Assembly (NCBI GenBank): GCA_963682055.1 | Contig: OY821741.1 | Location: forward strand, 19,831,211 to 19,895,210 | Direction of reading: 5' to 3' | DNA length: 64,000 nt | Origin: Primula veris | Lineage: Eukaryota > Streptophyta > Magnoliopsida > Ericales > Primulaceae | Part shown: positions 1-11,512 of the stretch, piece after piece | How the letters are laid out: each line of letters begins with the position of its first letter | How positions within the stretch are numbered: the stretch's first letter is position 1 | Notes under the pieces: model-generated | Told to the model about the DNA's origin: nothing | Database searches by the model: none | The model's input: only the letters and a program-made list of their open reading frames with translations | Program-made: the position numbers and the translations under genes

Positions 1-1577
1 AATTTACTTTGGGAAGGAAATGATGTACTGTTCACTTTGAAGTTAGGATCATGGCTGAGAACAAAAAAGAAATGAGAATAAGACAAATATGAACGAGAAT
101 AAATATTAGGACCAATAGAATCAAGTTAAATTAAATTTAGATTAAGTTAGAGCATATTAATAATACTTGCGGGGCATTTTGTAGCATAATTAAAAGTTTA
201 TAGTTGATAAGTCTCATAACTTTCCATTGTGTTCTCGAACCAAAACGTAGAAACAAACAAGCTGCATCTTTCAAGTCGGCCTAGTTAATTGCTATAATAA
301 CCCTGAAGAAGGCCATTGCCATAGATACCTTGAAAGCCAAACTTAATTTTCTTCAATTCACTAATCACTTAGAAATATACTAAAAAGCATGCTCATTTTT
401 GTATTTATATCTGACAATATTTTGAACTGATCTATTTAATGAGAATAATATGAGCAATTGTTATTTATCATTATTGTTTAAATGACTAAATAAGTGTCTA
501 TTATCCTATTTAGGAGTTGGTCTAGTATGTAGAGTACAACTTACACACGAAAAATTAAACTGTCGGTTCTACTAAAATATAAGTTTTTGTTTACAATTTG
601 AAATGGAAATAGACACACCATCAGTAGAGTTGTAGTACGTGGTTTTAGTAGGTCTATCTTGACTATAGGGAACGGATAAATTCCAACTCCATTTACTAGT
701 GCACTTTGTGCGTATTAAACAGGACTGTTACGAAATAATCATTTGGTGACTGACTAGACAAAATGATTTTATAACTCGTGGTCATTGTTATTGTTTATTC
801 TTTTAATTCCTATATTTTTATTTAGACATGTATGGATGTGTTTGTCATTTTGATTCATATATGGTGAGATTCGTCACGAGTCAATAAACTTAATGAGTTG
901 AATGACAGCATCATTCGTATCAGTCTTTATTAGTAATAAAAGAAATCCACGTCCCGTAAGTGATTGATGATACTCCCTTGAGAAATCGTATAAGTTTTGT
1001 TCGTGTAAACCCTGCAGGTGGATTTATAATCCGACACGACAAATAAGTTAAGCGGACAGGCTTATGGATAATACGTTTATTAAATAAGAAATCAGTCAGT
1101 GATTTAATTTAATAAATGAGTATCTGGTTAATCTTTACGTGGGGAGATAATGAACATATTTGACAATTGGAACGAATTGGATATTCGGATTATGGTAGAG
1201 AGATCAGTCGTGATATTTAGTGGAATAAATCACGATTTAAATAGATTGTGTATATCTCGGTTTCTAAAGATATATGATAACACGAAATATTTTTAAGGAG
1301 CTCTATCCTAATCAGCCTACAAGTCACTACCTTATCCTACATATAGCAGCCTAGAGAGAGAAAGAGCCCACCATCTTTCAAAAAGCAAAGTGCAAGTATA
1401 GGAATAAGGTAGAAGAGTTGATACGAATCTGTTCCATCACATCCGTCATCTGTTCACTTCTGTTATTTGGTATGATTTAAAACTATACGGTAAAACAGGA
1501 TTTAATTGATAATATACGTACATACTAAAACTAAGAATCTTGGCACGTTTTTTCGGCTGTGCAAAACTTATTTTCTA
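1..1577. other. Intergenic, AT-rich, no gene seen
   Basis: No long reading frame or recognisable domain is visible on either strand. The part from about 830 to 1400 has the feel of an old copia LTR or leader, with stretches such as a purine-rich segment near 1350-1375, but no second LTR copy or target duplication was found, so no element is called. Confidence 0.4.
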
Positions 1578-1787
1578 TCACTTCTTGACATGCCGATCAT
1601 ATCTGACCTCTTTGTGAATTGGAGCGAAAGATGGCTCATTGATCAAGTCATGCCATTGCTTGCAGACCCATTTACATGAACGAATTGCTGGCAATTCTAC
1701 TCTGTAGAGTACTTCGAGTAAAAGATCCTCACTCAGAAGGTTGATACCACCGTGTTGAGCCTCCACGATCTTCTTCAAAGTAGCCAA
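1578..1787 (-). pseudogene. F-box protein fragment (N-terminal F-box only)
   Basis: The minus-strand frame gives about 69 residues with a clear F-box core: LLSEDLLLEVLYRVELPAI, then CKWVCKQWHDLI and a short tail ending in a stop. In the family this motif binds SKP1 in SCF ubiquitin ligases, and a substrate-binding C-terminal region (kelch, LRR or F-box-associated domain) normally follows over several hundred residues. None is present here: the frame closes about 20 residues after the F-box. The first codon in frame is TTG rather than ATG, followed by Ala-Thr-Leu, so either the ATG was lost or this is an internal exon. It is most likely a truncated F-box gene fragment. A spliced gene continuing toward lower coordinates cannot be excluded. 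Confidence 0.55.
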
Positions 1788-2507
1788 AAAATAATGAAAA
1801 AATTATTTAGTTTAAGCCTAGTTTTGGATAGATTTGGTTAAACAAAAAAACAGCATGGTAGGATGGCATAAGACCTTGTTTGGTTGCATCTTATAAGCTC
1901 TCTTTTTTTTTGCTTTTTTTTTGTCTGTTCTTTGCTTGTTTGCAGGGCGTCTGCATTTGATTAGCCACCCTACAAGCTAAGTTTTTTTAAAGCCCTTTAC
2001 AGCGTGGAAAAACCTGAATCTCCAAGCTGGACATAAGCCTACTTATTTCTTAAAACACGATATTCGGCCTAGTCACTTAAAATGCTGCAACAGAAAAAAG
2101 CACAAGGTGGACTGCAGTTCTAAAAACCGAGTTCTAACTGCCTAACACAAGTACCAGCACAGCTACTGTTTGTTTTACAAACCAAGGATTAGAAGAAACA
2201 AAAATGCAGAGAACAAGTAAAAAACACAAAGAGGACTAACGGCGCAGTTTGTTGTCCGCTTATCTCAAACTTACTCTACTATTTTAATATAGACCTATTT
2301 TTATTTAAAAACACAAGGGTGATTCCGTGCAGTTTGTGCAACACCAACTGGCACATTTTACTTGTACCAATTTCTATGTTACTAAGATTTCTCAAGGCAA
2401 AAGATCATTACAATTACAACATAATGTAAGCATCTGAACAGCGAGCCAGTAACATTGGCTACAGATTAAGGCGGTAAAAGTGGATAAAGCCATATAAGCA
2501 GCAATTT
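1788..2507. other. Intergenic, nothing recognised
   Basis: AT-rich sequence with homopolymer T runs near 1900-1922. No coding pattern, inverted repeat or LTR was recognised. Confidence 0.4.
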
Positions 2508-2672
2508 TTATTTCCACCTTAACTTTTGCCTCACCTGCGGTGGCCGCTGAGGTGACGGTGGATGTACATTTCCAAGTTGCCGAGATGTCATGATCACATC
2601 ACCGTCTACATGCCCAAGCTGATGTTGAATCTTGAAATTTGCATGGACCCTCTTTGTCCTTTTAGTCCTTCA
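2508..2672 (-). CDS. Possible orphan terminal exon, unknown product
   Basis: On the minus strand a frame stays open for about 54 codons and ends in TAA at 2510-2508. It is locally GC-richer than its surroundings and its composition looks coding: basic residues at the start (RTKRTKRVHANF), then HQLGHVDGDVIM and a Pro/Gln/Arg-rich end (HPPSPQRPPQVRQKLRWK). No ATG starts it and no family was recognised. It could be the last exon of a gene, related to the F-box fragment or not, or a chance open frame. Confidence 0.25.
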
Positions 2673-2767
2673 AAAATTGTATCATTTTGGTGATCGGAAA
2701 AATAAAAGATCAAGCAAGTGGTAAAGAGTAATGCAAATCCCCACCCTTAGTTTAGTTAAATAGTTTC

Positions 2768-2939
2768 CAACTCTTTATATGCTTGAATGTTCATAGTAAC
2801 TGGTCTGGTGAACTAGTATTATAACTAATATCAAAACTTCAAACCTACCACTTTCCGGTTCTTACTTCTTAGAAGCCTAAACAATGTACTCTCGCCTACC
2901 AAAACGAGCAATTATGTGCACACTACGCATACAATCCTC
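2768..2939 (+). repeat. Tandem segmental duplication, copy 1 (left half, split by the copia insertion)
   Basis: This segment matches 12197-12385 closely by eye, including the stretch around the shared word CATACAATCCTCT. It continues after the inserted copia element at 10756. The two halves together form copy 1 of a tandem duplication whose second copy lies at about 12.2-12.7 kb. Confidence 0.75.
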
Positions 2940-4351
2940 TGTTAGTTTCCGTGTACGAAATAATAATTAAACAATAATAAAAGACTAAAAAGAAATAAAC
3001 AAAACCAGTGTAATCTTTATTAATTCAGAATTGAAAACTGAAATTACATATTACAACATGTAGGTACTGAATAGTAATTAAAGCAAACGTTATTCAGATT
3101 ATTATCAATTAATAATCTGATGTACTGAATTGCAATAAATAGAAACTGCCGGACTGGAAAGTATAAACTTAACAGTCGGACTGTTCTGATTGAAATATAA
3201 ATTACACAACTGAATTGAAACTATTCTAATTACAGAATTAAATTATAGAAATGAATTACAGAATATAAACAATACTTTAAAGAAATTACAGAAAGGTAAA
3301 AAACAGAATTTAAAACTACAGCTAAGTACAGCAAATTAAAATACTGAAATAAAAAATACAGAATTGAAAAAGACATAATTGAAAAGAGAGAATTTAAATG
3401 CGGAAATTAAAAGACAAGGCAACTGTAAACAGTCTGCCCTTAACCGATATTCGCCCAACGAGCTTAAGGTTTCTGGTTGCGTTGGCGCTTCGATCCCAAG
3501 GTACAACGTCTCAGATGACTCGCCAAAAACTGGCGACGAGTCAAGGTCGAGCTGTTGGTAGGTGGTTCTCTCTCTTTCTAAGATACTATGAGAAAAATTG
3601 TATGTTGGTTTTTCAGAATAAAAAATGTGTATTAGAGAGTGGGGGAGAGCTGCCTTCTTATAGGCTAACCTGAAATCTCAGCCATAAATGGTCACGTAAT
3701 CCAGTATTCGAAACTGCTGAATTAATGATGCAATTATTCTCATTTAATTGCATCAGTTACAAGCTTGCTGAAATTTTTGGAACTGTTTTGTTATTTCAAA
3801 ACTCTCAGACTTTCTTGGAACCAGAACCATAACCATAACCAGAACCGGAACCGGAACATTCCCCAAGTCCCAAGTCCGCACCCATGCCCGCGCCCGTGCC
3901 CGAGGCCTGAGACCCGAGTCCCGAGACCCGAGCCCGAGACCGAGACCGAGCGAGCGCACGTGTGTGTGGTACACTTGCATACACACACACCGATGAGCCT
4001 ACACGCTATTACCACTCTCTAGTGATGAATATGTATATAAACTATTCAAAATAGTTTTTCCTCTTTGATGTGGGATAATCATTTGGGTGGCTTCCCCATC
4101 CATTTGATTTCCCACTTTCTCTTCCAAAATTCCAGATTTCGTCTCTCCATGGTCCAACTTCGGAGCCAATTTCCATTCACACCCATTCACCGAATAGGTC
4201 ATGCGATATACCATTTCGAAACTTGTCACACAAGCTACTCAAACCAATTGAGTACGGAGTTTAAACTTTATATTATCGCATGGAATTTGACCAAACTTTT
4301 GGACTCGTGACCAATTTGGAAAACCATCATGTTTCATGGTTTTTTCCAACA
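2940..4351 (-). repeat. 3' LTR of the first copia element
   Basis: Direct repeat of 9447-10755, about 100 bp longer because of extra sequence between about 3725 and 3920. In element sense a TATA-like TTTATATAC (about 4030-4042) is followed by a G-rich tract (about 3957-3850, runs of GGG) that would lie in the transcribed leader. Plus-strand frames over this tract are low-complexity, not genes. Confidence 0.93.
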
Positions 4352-4895
4352 ATCCCACACATGAATGCAATTGGCTCAAAATCCCATGCCCTAAATGCAA
4401 ATCAAGAGAACCGCAAAAGTTCACTGCCTAAGGTCAGGTAGCGCGCGCCTTGAACCTGTCGTAGCGTAGTTTCATCCGGAATACTGCTATTAGGTAGCAT
4501 AGATGCCTTGAACTCTTTAGGTTTGTGTATCCTAGCATGATACCCGCACAGTGCCCTTTCTACCTATGTACTAGGCTCTTTAGTTGTTATCCATATTTGG
4601 CCTGGACTGCCTTGGCAACTTCAACTGAGTGCTCTAGTGATTTAGCCCAAGGTCATCACATGGTACCGGCCTTACACACTCGTTATAGGTGGTTTCAAGT
4701 CGAAGGTGTCTTGACTCACCTTACTCGACCATCGAATTACTTGGATCATTAAGAGCCTCAAGCTCACCCTTACAATGGTACAGGTCTATCACTCTGTCAT
4801 CGCATAAATGGGCTAGGAACTACTGGTTCCCGAGTGCTTTGTTCGGTTACCCTCACAGTTCAGTTTCCCTTTGAACCTAACAGGAAAGATTCCAT
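4352..4895 (-). other. 3' untranslated region of the first copia element
   Basis: About 540 bp between the end of the RNase H frame and the 3' LTR. No coding signal in element sense. The last bases before the LTR (sense GTGTGGGAT) form the likely polypurine tract. Confidence 0.6.
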
Positions 4896-6548
4896 TTAGG
4901 TTGGGTTGCCTATGGGGGCCACCAATTTAATGGGCTTTAATCCCATTCCGTTCGATGACGCCTCAACTCCTACTTGAGTCAAGCCTTTTGTTAATGGATC
5001 CGCTATGTTGTCCTTTGATCTTGCAAAATCTAAGGATACCACACCGGTGGATAACAATTCTCTTACGGATTTATGTCTCCGACGTATATGTCTAGACTTT
5101 ACATTATACATATGATCCTGAGCCCGCGCAATAGCTGATTGACTATCACAATGCATGCTTATTGCGGGAAAAGGTTTTGGCCACATTGGAATTCCTTCCA
5201 AAAGACTTCTCAGACAGTTTGTCTCCTCGGTTGCTAAGTCTAACGCTATGAATTCTGATTCCATAGTTGACCTTGCAATACATGTCTGTTTGGAGGATCT
5301 CCAAGACACAGCAGCTCCTCCCATTATAAACACATATCCACTCGTGGATCTTGTGCTATTGGAGTCTGATATCCAGTTGGCATCTGAGTACCCTTCCAGT
5401 ACCACTGGATATCTGGTATAGTGCAGCCCGTAATTGGCTGAAAAACTCATATATCTGAGAAGTTTCATGATGGCCTTCCAGTGTTCCTCATTCGGATTGC
5501 TGGTGTACCTGCTCAGTCTACTTACTGAGTTATCTATGTCTGGTCTAGTGCAATTCATTATATACATGAGACTGCCTATGACCCGAGAGAACTCCAATTG
5601 ATTCACACTCTTACCGAAATTCTTTTTCAGGTTACAGTTGAACTTAATCGCGGTTCTCGATATCGCCTTACTGCCCTTGTCAAACTTGTCTAGTACTTGT
5701 TTAACATAATGACTTTGTGACAAGTCATACCCCTATGATGTTTTGGTAATCTTCATACCAAGTATTACATCAACTATACCCAGATCCTTCATGTCGAAGT
5801 GTTGTGACAACATTTTCTTTGTGGAGCTTATTCTATCAGTACTCCCAATTATAATCATGTCATCCACATAAAGACAGACTACGACACAGTCTCTTTCACT
5901 TCCTTTAGTGTAGACACATTTATCGCACTCATTAATGCAAAAACCGTTTGATAGCATAATTCTATCAAACTTCTCGTGTCATTGCTTTGGTACTTGTTTG
6001 AGTCCATATAGAGACTTTACAAGTTTCCACACTTGGTGCTCTTTACAGGAACTACAAACCCTTCCGGTTGTTCCATGTAAATTTCTTCTTCCAGTTCTCC
6101 ATTTAGAAACGCCGTCTTGCATCCATTTGATGTATTTCCATATCAAATAAAGCTGCGAGAGCAATAAGGATTCGGATAAACGTTTTCCTGGAGACATAAG
6201 CATACGTGTCAAAATAATCGACACCTTCAGTTTGCCTGAAGCCTTTTACTACAAGTCTCGCCTTGTATTTCTCAATCGTGCCGTCAACCTTAACTTCCTC
6301 TTGAAGATCCACTTGTGACCTAGGGGCTTACATCCTGGCGGAAGATCCACTAGTTCCCAAGTGTGGTTTTGCATGATTGACTCAATCGGTGTTGACATAG
6401 CTTGTTTGTATGTCACCGGTTCATCTTCAACCATGAAGGTTAAGAAATCAGGTCCAAATGAAGTTTCCTTCCTTGCCCTTTTCCTACGCCAAGGCTCTTC
6501 CTCTTCCTCTGTCGGTTCACTTGCCCCCATATTTCCTTCATTTTTCAA
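4896..6548 (-). pseudogene. Copia reverse transcriptase and RNase H, broken
   Basis: Read on the minus strand. It starts with an acidic linker and the RT entry motif (HTWELVDLPPGCKPLGHKW, 6440-6330), then YKARLVVKGF and DYFDTYAYV near 6250. KSLYGLKQ lies near 6000 and the catalytic YVDDM near 5860. RNase H covers 5723-4896 with the acidic motifs [15 protein letters not shown] and CDSQSAI, and it ends MGLKPIK plus about 12 residues. The reading frame shifts near 6310 and 6110, and stops lie at about 5978 and 5730. The RT active-site Asp pair survives but the protein cannot be made in one piece. Confidence 0.88.
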
Positions 6549-6551
6549 CTC

Positions 6552-8000
6552 TTAAGTTGGTACAGATGTAGGTAATTTTCGGAGAAAGATATCTTCAAAG
6601 AAAGAGCCCTCTCGGCTTTCCATATAGGTATCTACGTGCACATCGGGATTTTCCGACTTGTGTACGAGAAACTGATATGCACTACTATTATGTGTATATC
6701 CGTTGAACACACAGTCCACCGTTTTATGACCAATTCTCATCCTCTTAGGAGTGGGAACTAAGACCTTTGTGAGACAACCCCAAACCCGCAGGTTCTTATA
6801 ACTGGGTTGATGACCTTTCCATAATTCATATGGAGTCTTTTCTCGCTTCTTATGTGGTAACTTGTTTAAAACATAGTTTGCAGAAAGTATCGCTTCCCCC
6901 CACATGTTCTGGAGTAACCCAGAACTGATTAGTATAGCATTCATCATTTCCTTTAGCGTTCTATTTTTACGCTCGGCAACCCGGCAGTGTATGGGGCTGT
7001 GGTTTGATGTATAATGCCGCTTTCAGCGCATATTTGCTCAAACGGTGATTCAAATTCACCGCCTCTATCACTTCTCAATGTTTTAATTTTTCTATTGAGT
7101 TGATTTTCAATTTCGGTCTTATAAAGAGCGAATTTCTCTACTGCTTCGTCTTTACTTCTCATTAAGTAAACATAACAGTATTTAATATAGTCATCTATAA
7201 ATGTGATAAATTACATTTTCCCTCCTCGTGTTTGTACAAACTTTAAGTCGCATACATCTGTGTGTATTAGACCGAGAGGTTCACTTTCTCGTTCAACATG
7301 TTGAAATGATGATTTCGTTAATTTTTCCTCTACACATATCTCACATTTGTGTTGCTTATTAAAGACAAAATTTGGTATTAGTTTTAGTGAAATTAATTTC
7401 TTTAACGAATTATAATTCACGTGAACTAATCTACCATGCCACAAATGAAATGACTCAAATAAATAAGCAAAATTAGAATTTTTATTGGCCTCTTGGGCAA
7501 CAGTCATTACATTACTAGTGCTAGCCTCAGCTTTAGCACCTTTATTAGGAGCAGGTGTCCCTACATTTAACTTAAACATGTCGTTGGTCATATAGCCACG
7601 GCCTACATAGACACCATTTTTTGTGATTACAATTTTATCAGATTGAAAAACAAGCTTGAACCCGTTCTTCACCATCACAGATCCGGATACCAGATTCTTA
7701 CGGATATCCGGAACATGGAGCACCCCTGTCAACCTCAGCTCTTTTCCCGAGGTCATGTTCATCACCACCGTTCCTTTTCCTTCCACCTTGAAAGTAGCAG
7801 AATTCCCCATGAAGTAGCTTTCTCCCTCTACCGCCTCGTAGGTCTTAAACATCCACCGGTTAGAGCAGATGTGGCTTGTGGCACTGGTATCCAGCCACCA
7901 CTCTTTGGGGTTGCTCTCCACGAGATTCACCTCAGAGACCACAGCAGTGAAGTGGTCATCATCTCGTCCTCCCTCGGCCAGATGTGCCTGAGCTGGAGCT
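6552..8000 (-). pseudogene. Copia protease, pre-integrase and integrase, broken
   Basis: Minus strand. The protease motif near 7890 reads WWLDTSATSH; the family has D-S/T-G-A, so the catalytic-loop Gly is replaced by Ser. The zinc-binding pre-integrase domain follows (LWHGRLVH, then HKCEICVEEK, about 7450-7330). The integrase core starts at HTDVCD (about 7258), where a stop at 7208-7210 interrupts it. The second Asp lies in LRSDRGGEF (about 7065). A deletion with frameshift near 6975 falls just before the third catalytic acidic residue, whose motif survives only in another frame. The C-terminal part (LRVWGC..., NGYTHNSSAYQF) continues to a stop at about 6552. Confidence 0.88.
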
Positions 8001-9100
8001 TTACTCTTCTCCTTGCCTTTGAAGTTCTTCGCGGGGGGGGGGGGGGGGGGGGGGGGGAAGGGGTGGCTTTGGCTTAATAGTGCTTTTTTTGTCATAATAG
8101 TCCACGGCACGATGGCCGGTCATGTTACATACAAAGCAGGTTCCCGCAAATTTCTTTGCGACAACAGCACTGCCTCCGTTGTCAAAACGTTTCCGCTTGA
8201 CATTGGAGCTTTCGACCACATTGGATTTTGCCATCGAGATGTTAGCACCACCGACTCTCCTTACGGAGCGACGGTGCTCACCTCGATATTGAGCTTCTCA
8301 ATGAGCCCCTCCAGCCTCATTTCCTTCCGTTTGTGCTTCAGGTAGTTTTGAAAGTCTTTCCAAGACGGTGGCAATTTCTCAATCATGAGTGCCACCTGGA
8401 AAGGCTCATTAATCACTAGCCCCTCAGCCTCAAGGCGATGGTAAATGAGTTGGAGCTCCTCAACTTGCTACATGACACCCCTACTGTCAGTCATACGGTA
8501 CTCATGAAAATCCGTGACAACAAATCTCTTTGTGCCAGCGTTATTCACTTTGTACTTGTTTTCGAGAGTTTCCCACAACTCCTTTGCAGTAGCTTTGGGC
8601 TCGAAAACACTGAACAGTGTGTCATCTAGAGCACACATGATATACTTCTTGTATAGGAAGTCGGCATGTCTCCATGCCTCAACTGCAGAGAACGACTGCT
8701 CGTCCAGATCGTCCTCGCTTAGGACGGAAGCAGTCTCCTTAAGAAACCTGGTCAGATTCAGGGTGGTGAGATAAAACAACATCTTTTTCTACCAACGTTT
8801 GAAGTTGTCTCCCCTGAATTTTTCCGGTTTCTCCAGATGAGAAGTCGGCAAAGTAGGCACAGCCGAATAGATCGGTGTCTTGCCCTTGGCCGCAGCCTTG
8901 GCTCTAGCCACAGGCTTGGCCGTAGCATCTGCCATTACCGCAGCCACGGCGGCCTCAGCCGCTGCAGCTACGTCATCGGCGTTAACCCCCACATTCGCAT
9001 CGCCCCCAGTGTTATGGACAGTTCCACCAACCATTGGGTCATGCTCACTCCCGATAGGCAACTCAATAGGCGACATGCTTGTCATCTGAAACGACAACAC
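8001..9100 (-). pseudogene. Copia gag, broken
   Basis: Minus strand. An Ala-rich N-terminus (from about 9085) leads to FRGDNFKRW, then an in-frame TAG at 8788-8786 where the family normally has Gln. The UBN2-type gag core follows (YIMCALDDTLFSVF, ELWETLENKYKVNNAGTKRF), with a second stop at about 8467. The remainder (LIYHRLEAEGLVINEPFQVA, EKLPPSWKDFQNYLKHKRKE) is open to about 8300, then shifts frame. The zinc knuckle near 8135 reads CFVCNMTGHRAVDYY: the last Cys of the CX2CX4HX4C motif is Tyr. A Pro run encoded by a 25-base G tract (plus strand, 8033-8057) follows. Confidence 0.85.
8033..8057 (+). repeat. Homopolymer G(25)
   Basis: Uninterrupted run of 25 G on the plus strand, a poly-Pro run in the gag frame. 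Its true length is uncertain because long G runs are prone to replication slippage and sequencing error. Confidence 0.9.
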
Positions 9101-9446
9101 AAAAAACTTATGAGATACGTGTACAATAAATTCTTATAAACAAAACACCAAAACTGAAATTTGGGTCTGTAAAAGAATTTTTATTTAAACAATAAAATTA
9201 AACGGTTTCCCTTTTGAATACCAATACTGTTGATATCAAAAAGGACTAAAACGATTCTTATTAAATATCAATACGGTTGGTATCAACAAAATTCTTAAAA
9301 ACAAAAAATTAACCTGTTTGGAATTTTTCTTTGTAAATCAAATTCTAATATGATTTAGAATTGAAAACAAAAAAGCAGTATTCCTTAAAAAATAAATAAT
9401 TGTATTAATTAATACACGAAAGAAACAAAAGAATATCGGTTAAGAT
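9101..9446 (-). other. 5' leader of the first copia element
   Basis: AT-rich sequence between the 5' LTR and gag. The bases next to the LTR, in element sense ATCTTAACCGATATTC, should contain the primer-binding site, but they do not match the initiator-Met tRNA complement TGGTATCAGAG seen in the other two minus-strand copia elements here. Confidence 0.6.
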
Positions 9447-10755
9447 TGTTGGTTTCCGTGTACGAAATAACAATTAAACAATAATAAAGGACTAAAAAGA
9501 AATAAACAAAACCAGTGTAATATTTATTAATTCAGAATTGAAAACTGAAATTACAGATTACAACATGTAGGTACTGAATAGTAATTAAAGCAAATGTTAT
9601 TCAGATTATTATCAATTAATAATCTGATGTACTGAATTGCAATAAATAGAAACTGCCAGACTGGGAAGTATAAACTTAACAGCCGGACTGTTCTGATTGA
9701 AATGTAAATTACAGGACTGAATTGAAACTATTCTAATTACATAATTAAATTACAAAAATGAATTACATAATATAAACAGTACTTTAAACAAATTACAGAA
9801 AGGTAAAAAACAGAATTGAAAACTACAGCTAAGTACAGCAAATTAAAATACTGAAATAAAAAATACATAATTGAAAAGGACAGAATTGAAAAGAGAGAAT
9901 TTAAATGCGGAAATTAAAAGACAAGGCGACTGTAAACAGTCTGCCCTTAACCGATATTCGCCAAACCAATTTAAGGTTTCTGGTTGCGTTGGCGCTTCGA
10001 TCCCAAGGTACAACGTCTCGGATGACTCACCGCAAACTGGCGACGAGTCAAGATCGAGTTGTTGTTGGGTGGTTCTCTCTCTTTCTAAGATGCTATGAGA
10101 AAAATTGTATGCTGGTTTTTCAGAATAAAAAATGTGTATTAGAGAGTGGGGGAGAGCTGCCTTCTTATAGGCTAACCTGAAATCTCAGCCATAAATGGTC
10201 ACTTAATTCAGTATTCGAAACTGTTGAATTATTGAATTTTTGGGACTGTTTTGTTATTTTAAAACTCTCAGACTTTCTTGGAACCGGAACCAGAACATTC
10301 CCCAAGTCCCAAGTCCCGCACCCCGTGCTCCGAGACCCGAGCCCGAGACCGAGCGAGTGCCCGCGTGTGTGGTACACTTGCATACACACACACCTATGAG
10401 GCTACACACTATTACCACTCTCTAGTGGTGAATATGTATATAAACTATTCAAAATAGTTTTTCCTCTTTGATGTGGGATAATCATTTGGGTGGCTTCCCC
10501 ATCCATTTGATTTCACACTTCCTTTCCCAAAATTTCTGATTTCGTCTCTCCATGGTCCAACTTCGGAGCAAATTTCCATTCACACTCATTCACCGAATAG
10601 GTCATGCGATATACCGTTTCGATGCTTGTCACACAAGCTACTCAAACCAATTGAGTACAGAGTCTAAACTTTAGATTATTCGCATGGAATTTGACCAAAT
10701 TTTTGGACTCGTGACCAATTCGGAAAACCATCATGTTCCATGGTTTTTTCCAACA
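9447..10755 (-). repeat. 5' LTR of the first copia element
   Basis: Direct repeat of 2940-4351 with scattered substitutions and a shorter G-rich section (about 10283-10357 against about 3837-3957). The TATA-like TTTATATAC in sense lies near 10444-10436, and the termini TGTTGG/CCAACA are intact. Confidence 0.93.
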
Positions 10756-11109
10756 TCCTCGGTGTGAGAGGAGTCACGACAAAAACGCAATCATGTATAG
10801 TTTATTTTGTGTTTCCAAGCTCTCTCAACCAGGATGCACCACCAAAGAGTGTAAGAGGTTTGTGCAGAGACAGGACTACTAACAGGCTAAAAATGACTCC
10901 ATCACCCCTATATCAAAAAAAAAAATGATCTTTTACCATGCATACTGAATTTTTTATTATCGATTTTAGCATTTTAGGACCTCATAGTTACAGGGGGAAA
11001 AAGTGCCACTGGTTTTGTGCATGTTGTAGATTTGATAACAAAATAACATAAAATTTAGATAAATTTAATTAAAATGGAAGTATAAATTTATATACTTCAA
11101 CAAACAGGC

Positions 11110-11293
11110 ATGGGTCCGTTTGACAACTGATTTTTTTAATTGATTTTTGGATTTTTTATTTTAAAAATTTATCGGTATTTATACAGTCATATTATTTAAC
11201 TTTTAAATATAAAATTCCAAGCTAAAAAAAGCTAAAAAATTCATAATTTTAAAATCCACATTTTAAGTGAATTTTTAAAACATACGGACCCAT
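11110..11293. mobile_element. MITE, 184 bp, absent from the paralogous copy
   Basis: Inverted termini ATGGGTCCGTTTG (11110-11122) and CATACGGACCCAT (11281-11293, reverse complement ATGGGTCCGTATG) enclose an AT-rich body with no coding capacity. The paralogous segment at about 12565-12620 lacks it. The superfamily is uncertain; GGGTCCGTTTG-type ends are frequent among hAT-like or PIF-like plant MITEs. Confidence 0.65.
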
Positions 11294-11512
11294 AATCTTA
11301 AGTTAAACGATCTAACATTTTCTATTCCACCGTTGATAATCACTCCAAGCAAATCACATTACCAGCAAATCACTCTAATTTTGGACCAAAAAATATGTTA
11401 CCATACGGACCCATAATCTAAGTTAAATGATCTAACATTCTAAAGTTCACCGTTGATAATTACTCCAAGCAAATCACATTACCATCAAATCACTCTGATT
11501 TTTAGCAATACA
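11281..11512 (+). repeat. Tandem repeat of about 120 bp, two copies, including the MITE end
   Basis: 11281-11401 and 11402-11512 share CATACGGACCCATAATCT, GATCTAACATT, CACCGTTGATAAT and CTCCAAGCAAATCACATTAC in order. The repeat therefore starts in the right terminus of the MITE and runs into flanking DNA. Confidence 0.8.

Larger units (their letters stand above)
2940..10755 (-). mobile_element. Decayed Ty1/copia LTR retrotransposon (Tork/TNT-like), complete with both LTRs and TSD
   Basis: Two long direct repeats (2940-4351 and 9447-10755) start TGTTGG or TGTTAG and end CCAACA, a 6-bp inverted terminus. They are flanked by a perfect 5-bp target duplication, TCCTC at 2935-2939 and 10756-10760. 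All protein similarity is on the minus strand in the order gag, protease, integrase, reverse transcriptase, RNase H, which is copia order, so the 5' LTR is the right-hand one. A purine-rich GTGTGGGAT lies just before the 3' LTR. The coding region is broken by many stops and frameshifts and cannot give a working polyprotein. The C-terminus MGLKPIK and the UBN2-type gag suggest the Tork/TNT1-94 group; lineage is inferred. Confidence 0.95.

Noticed and set aside
3753..4022. Frames with Arg/Gly or Asn/Pro repeats in the first copia LTR
   Set aside because: The low-complexity G-rich LTR tract gives open frames in several phases; no protein family fits.
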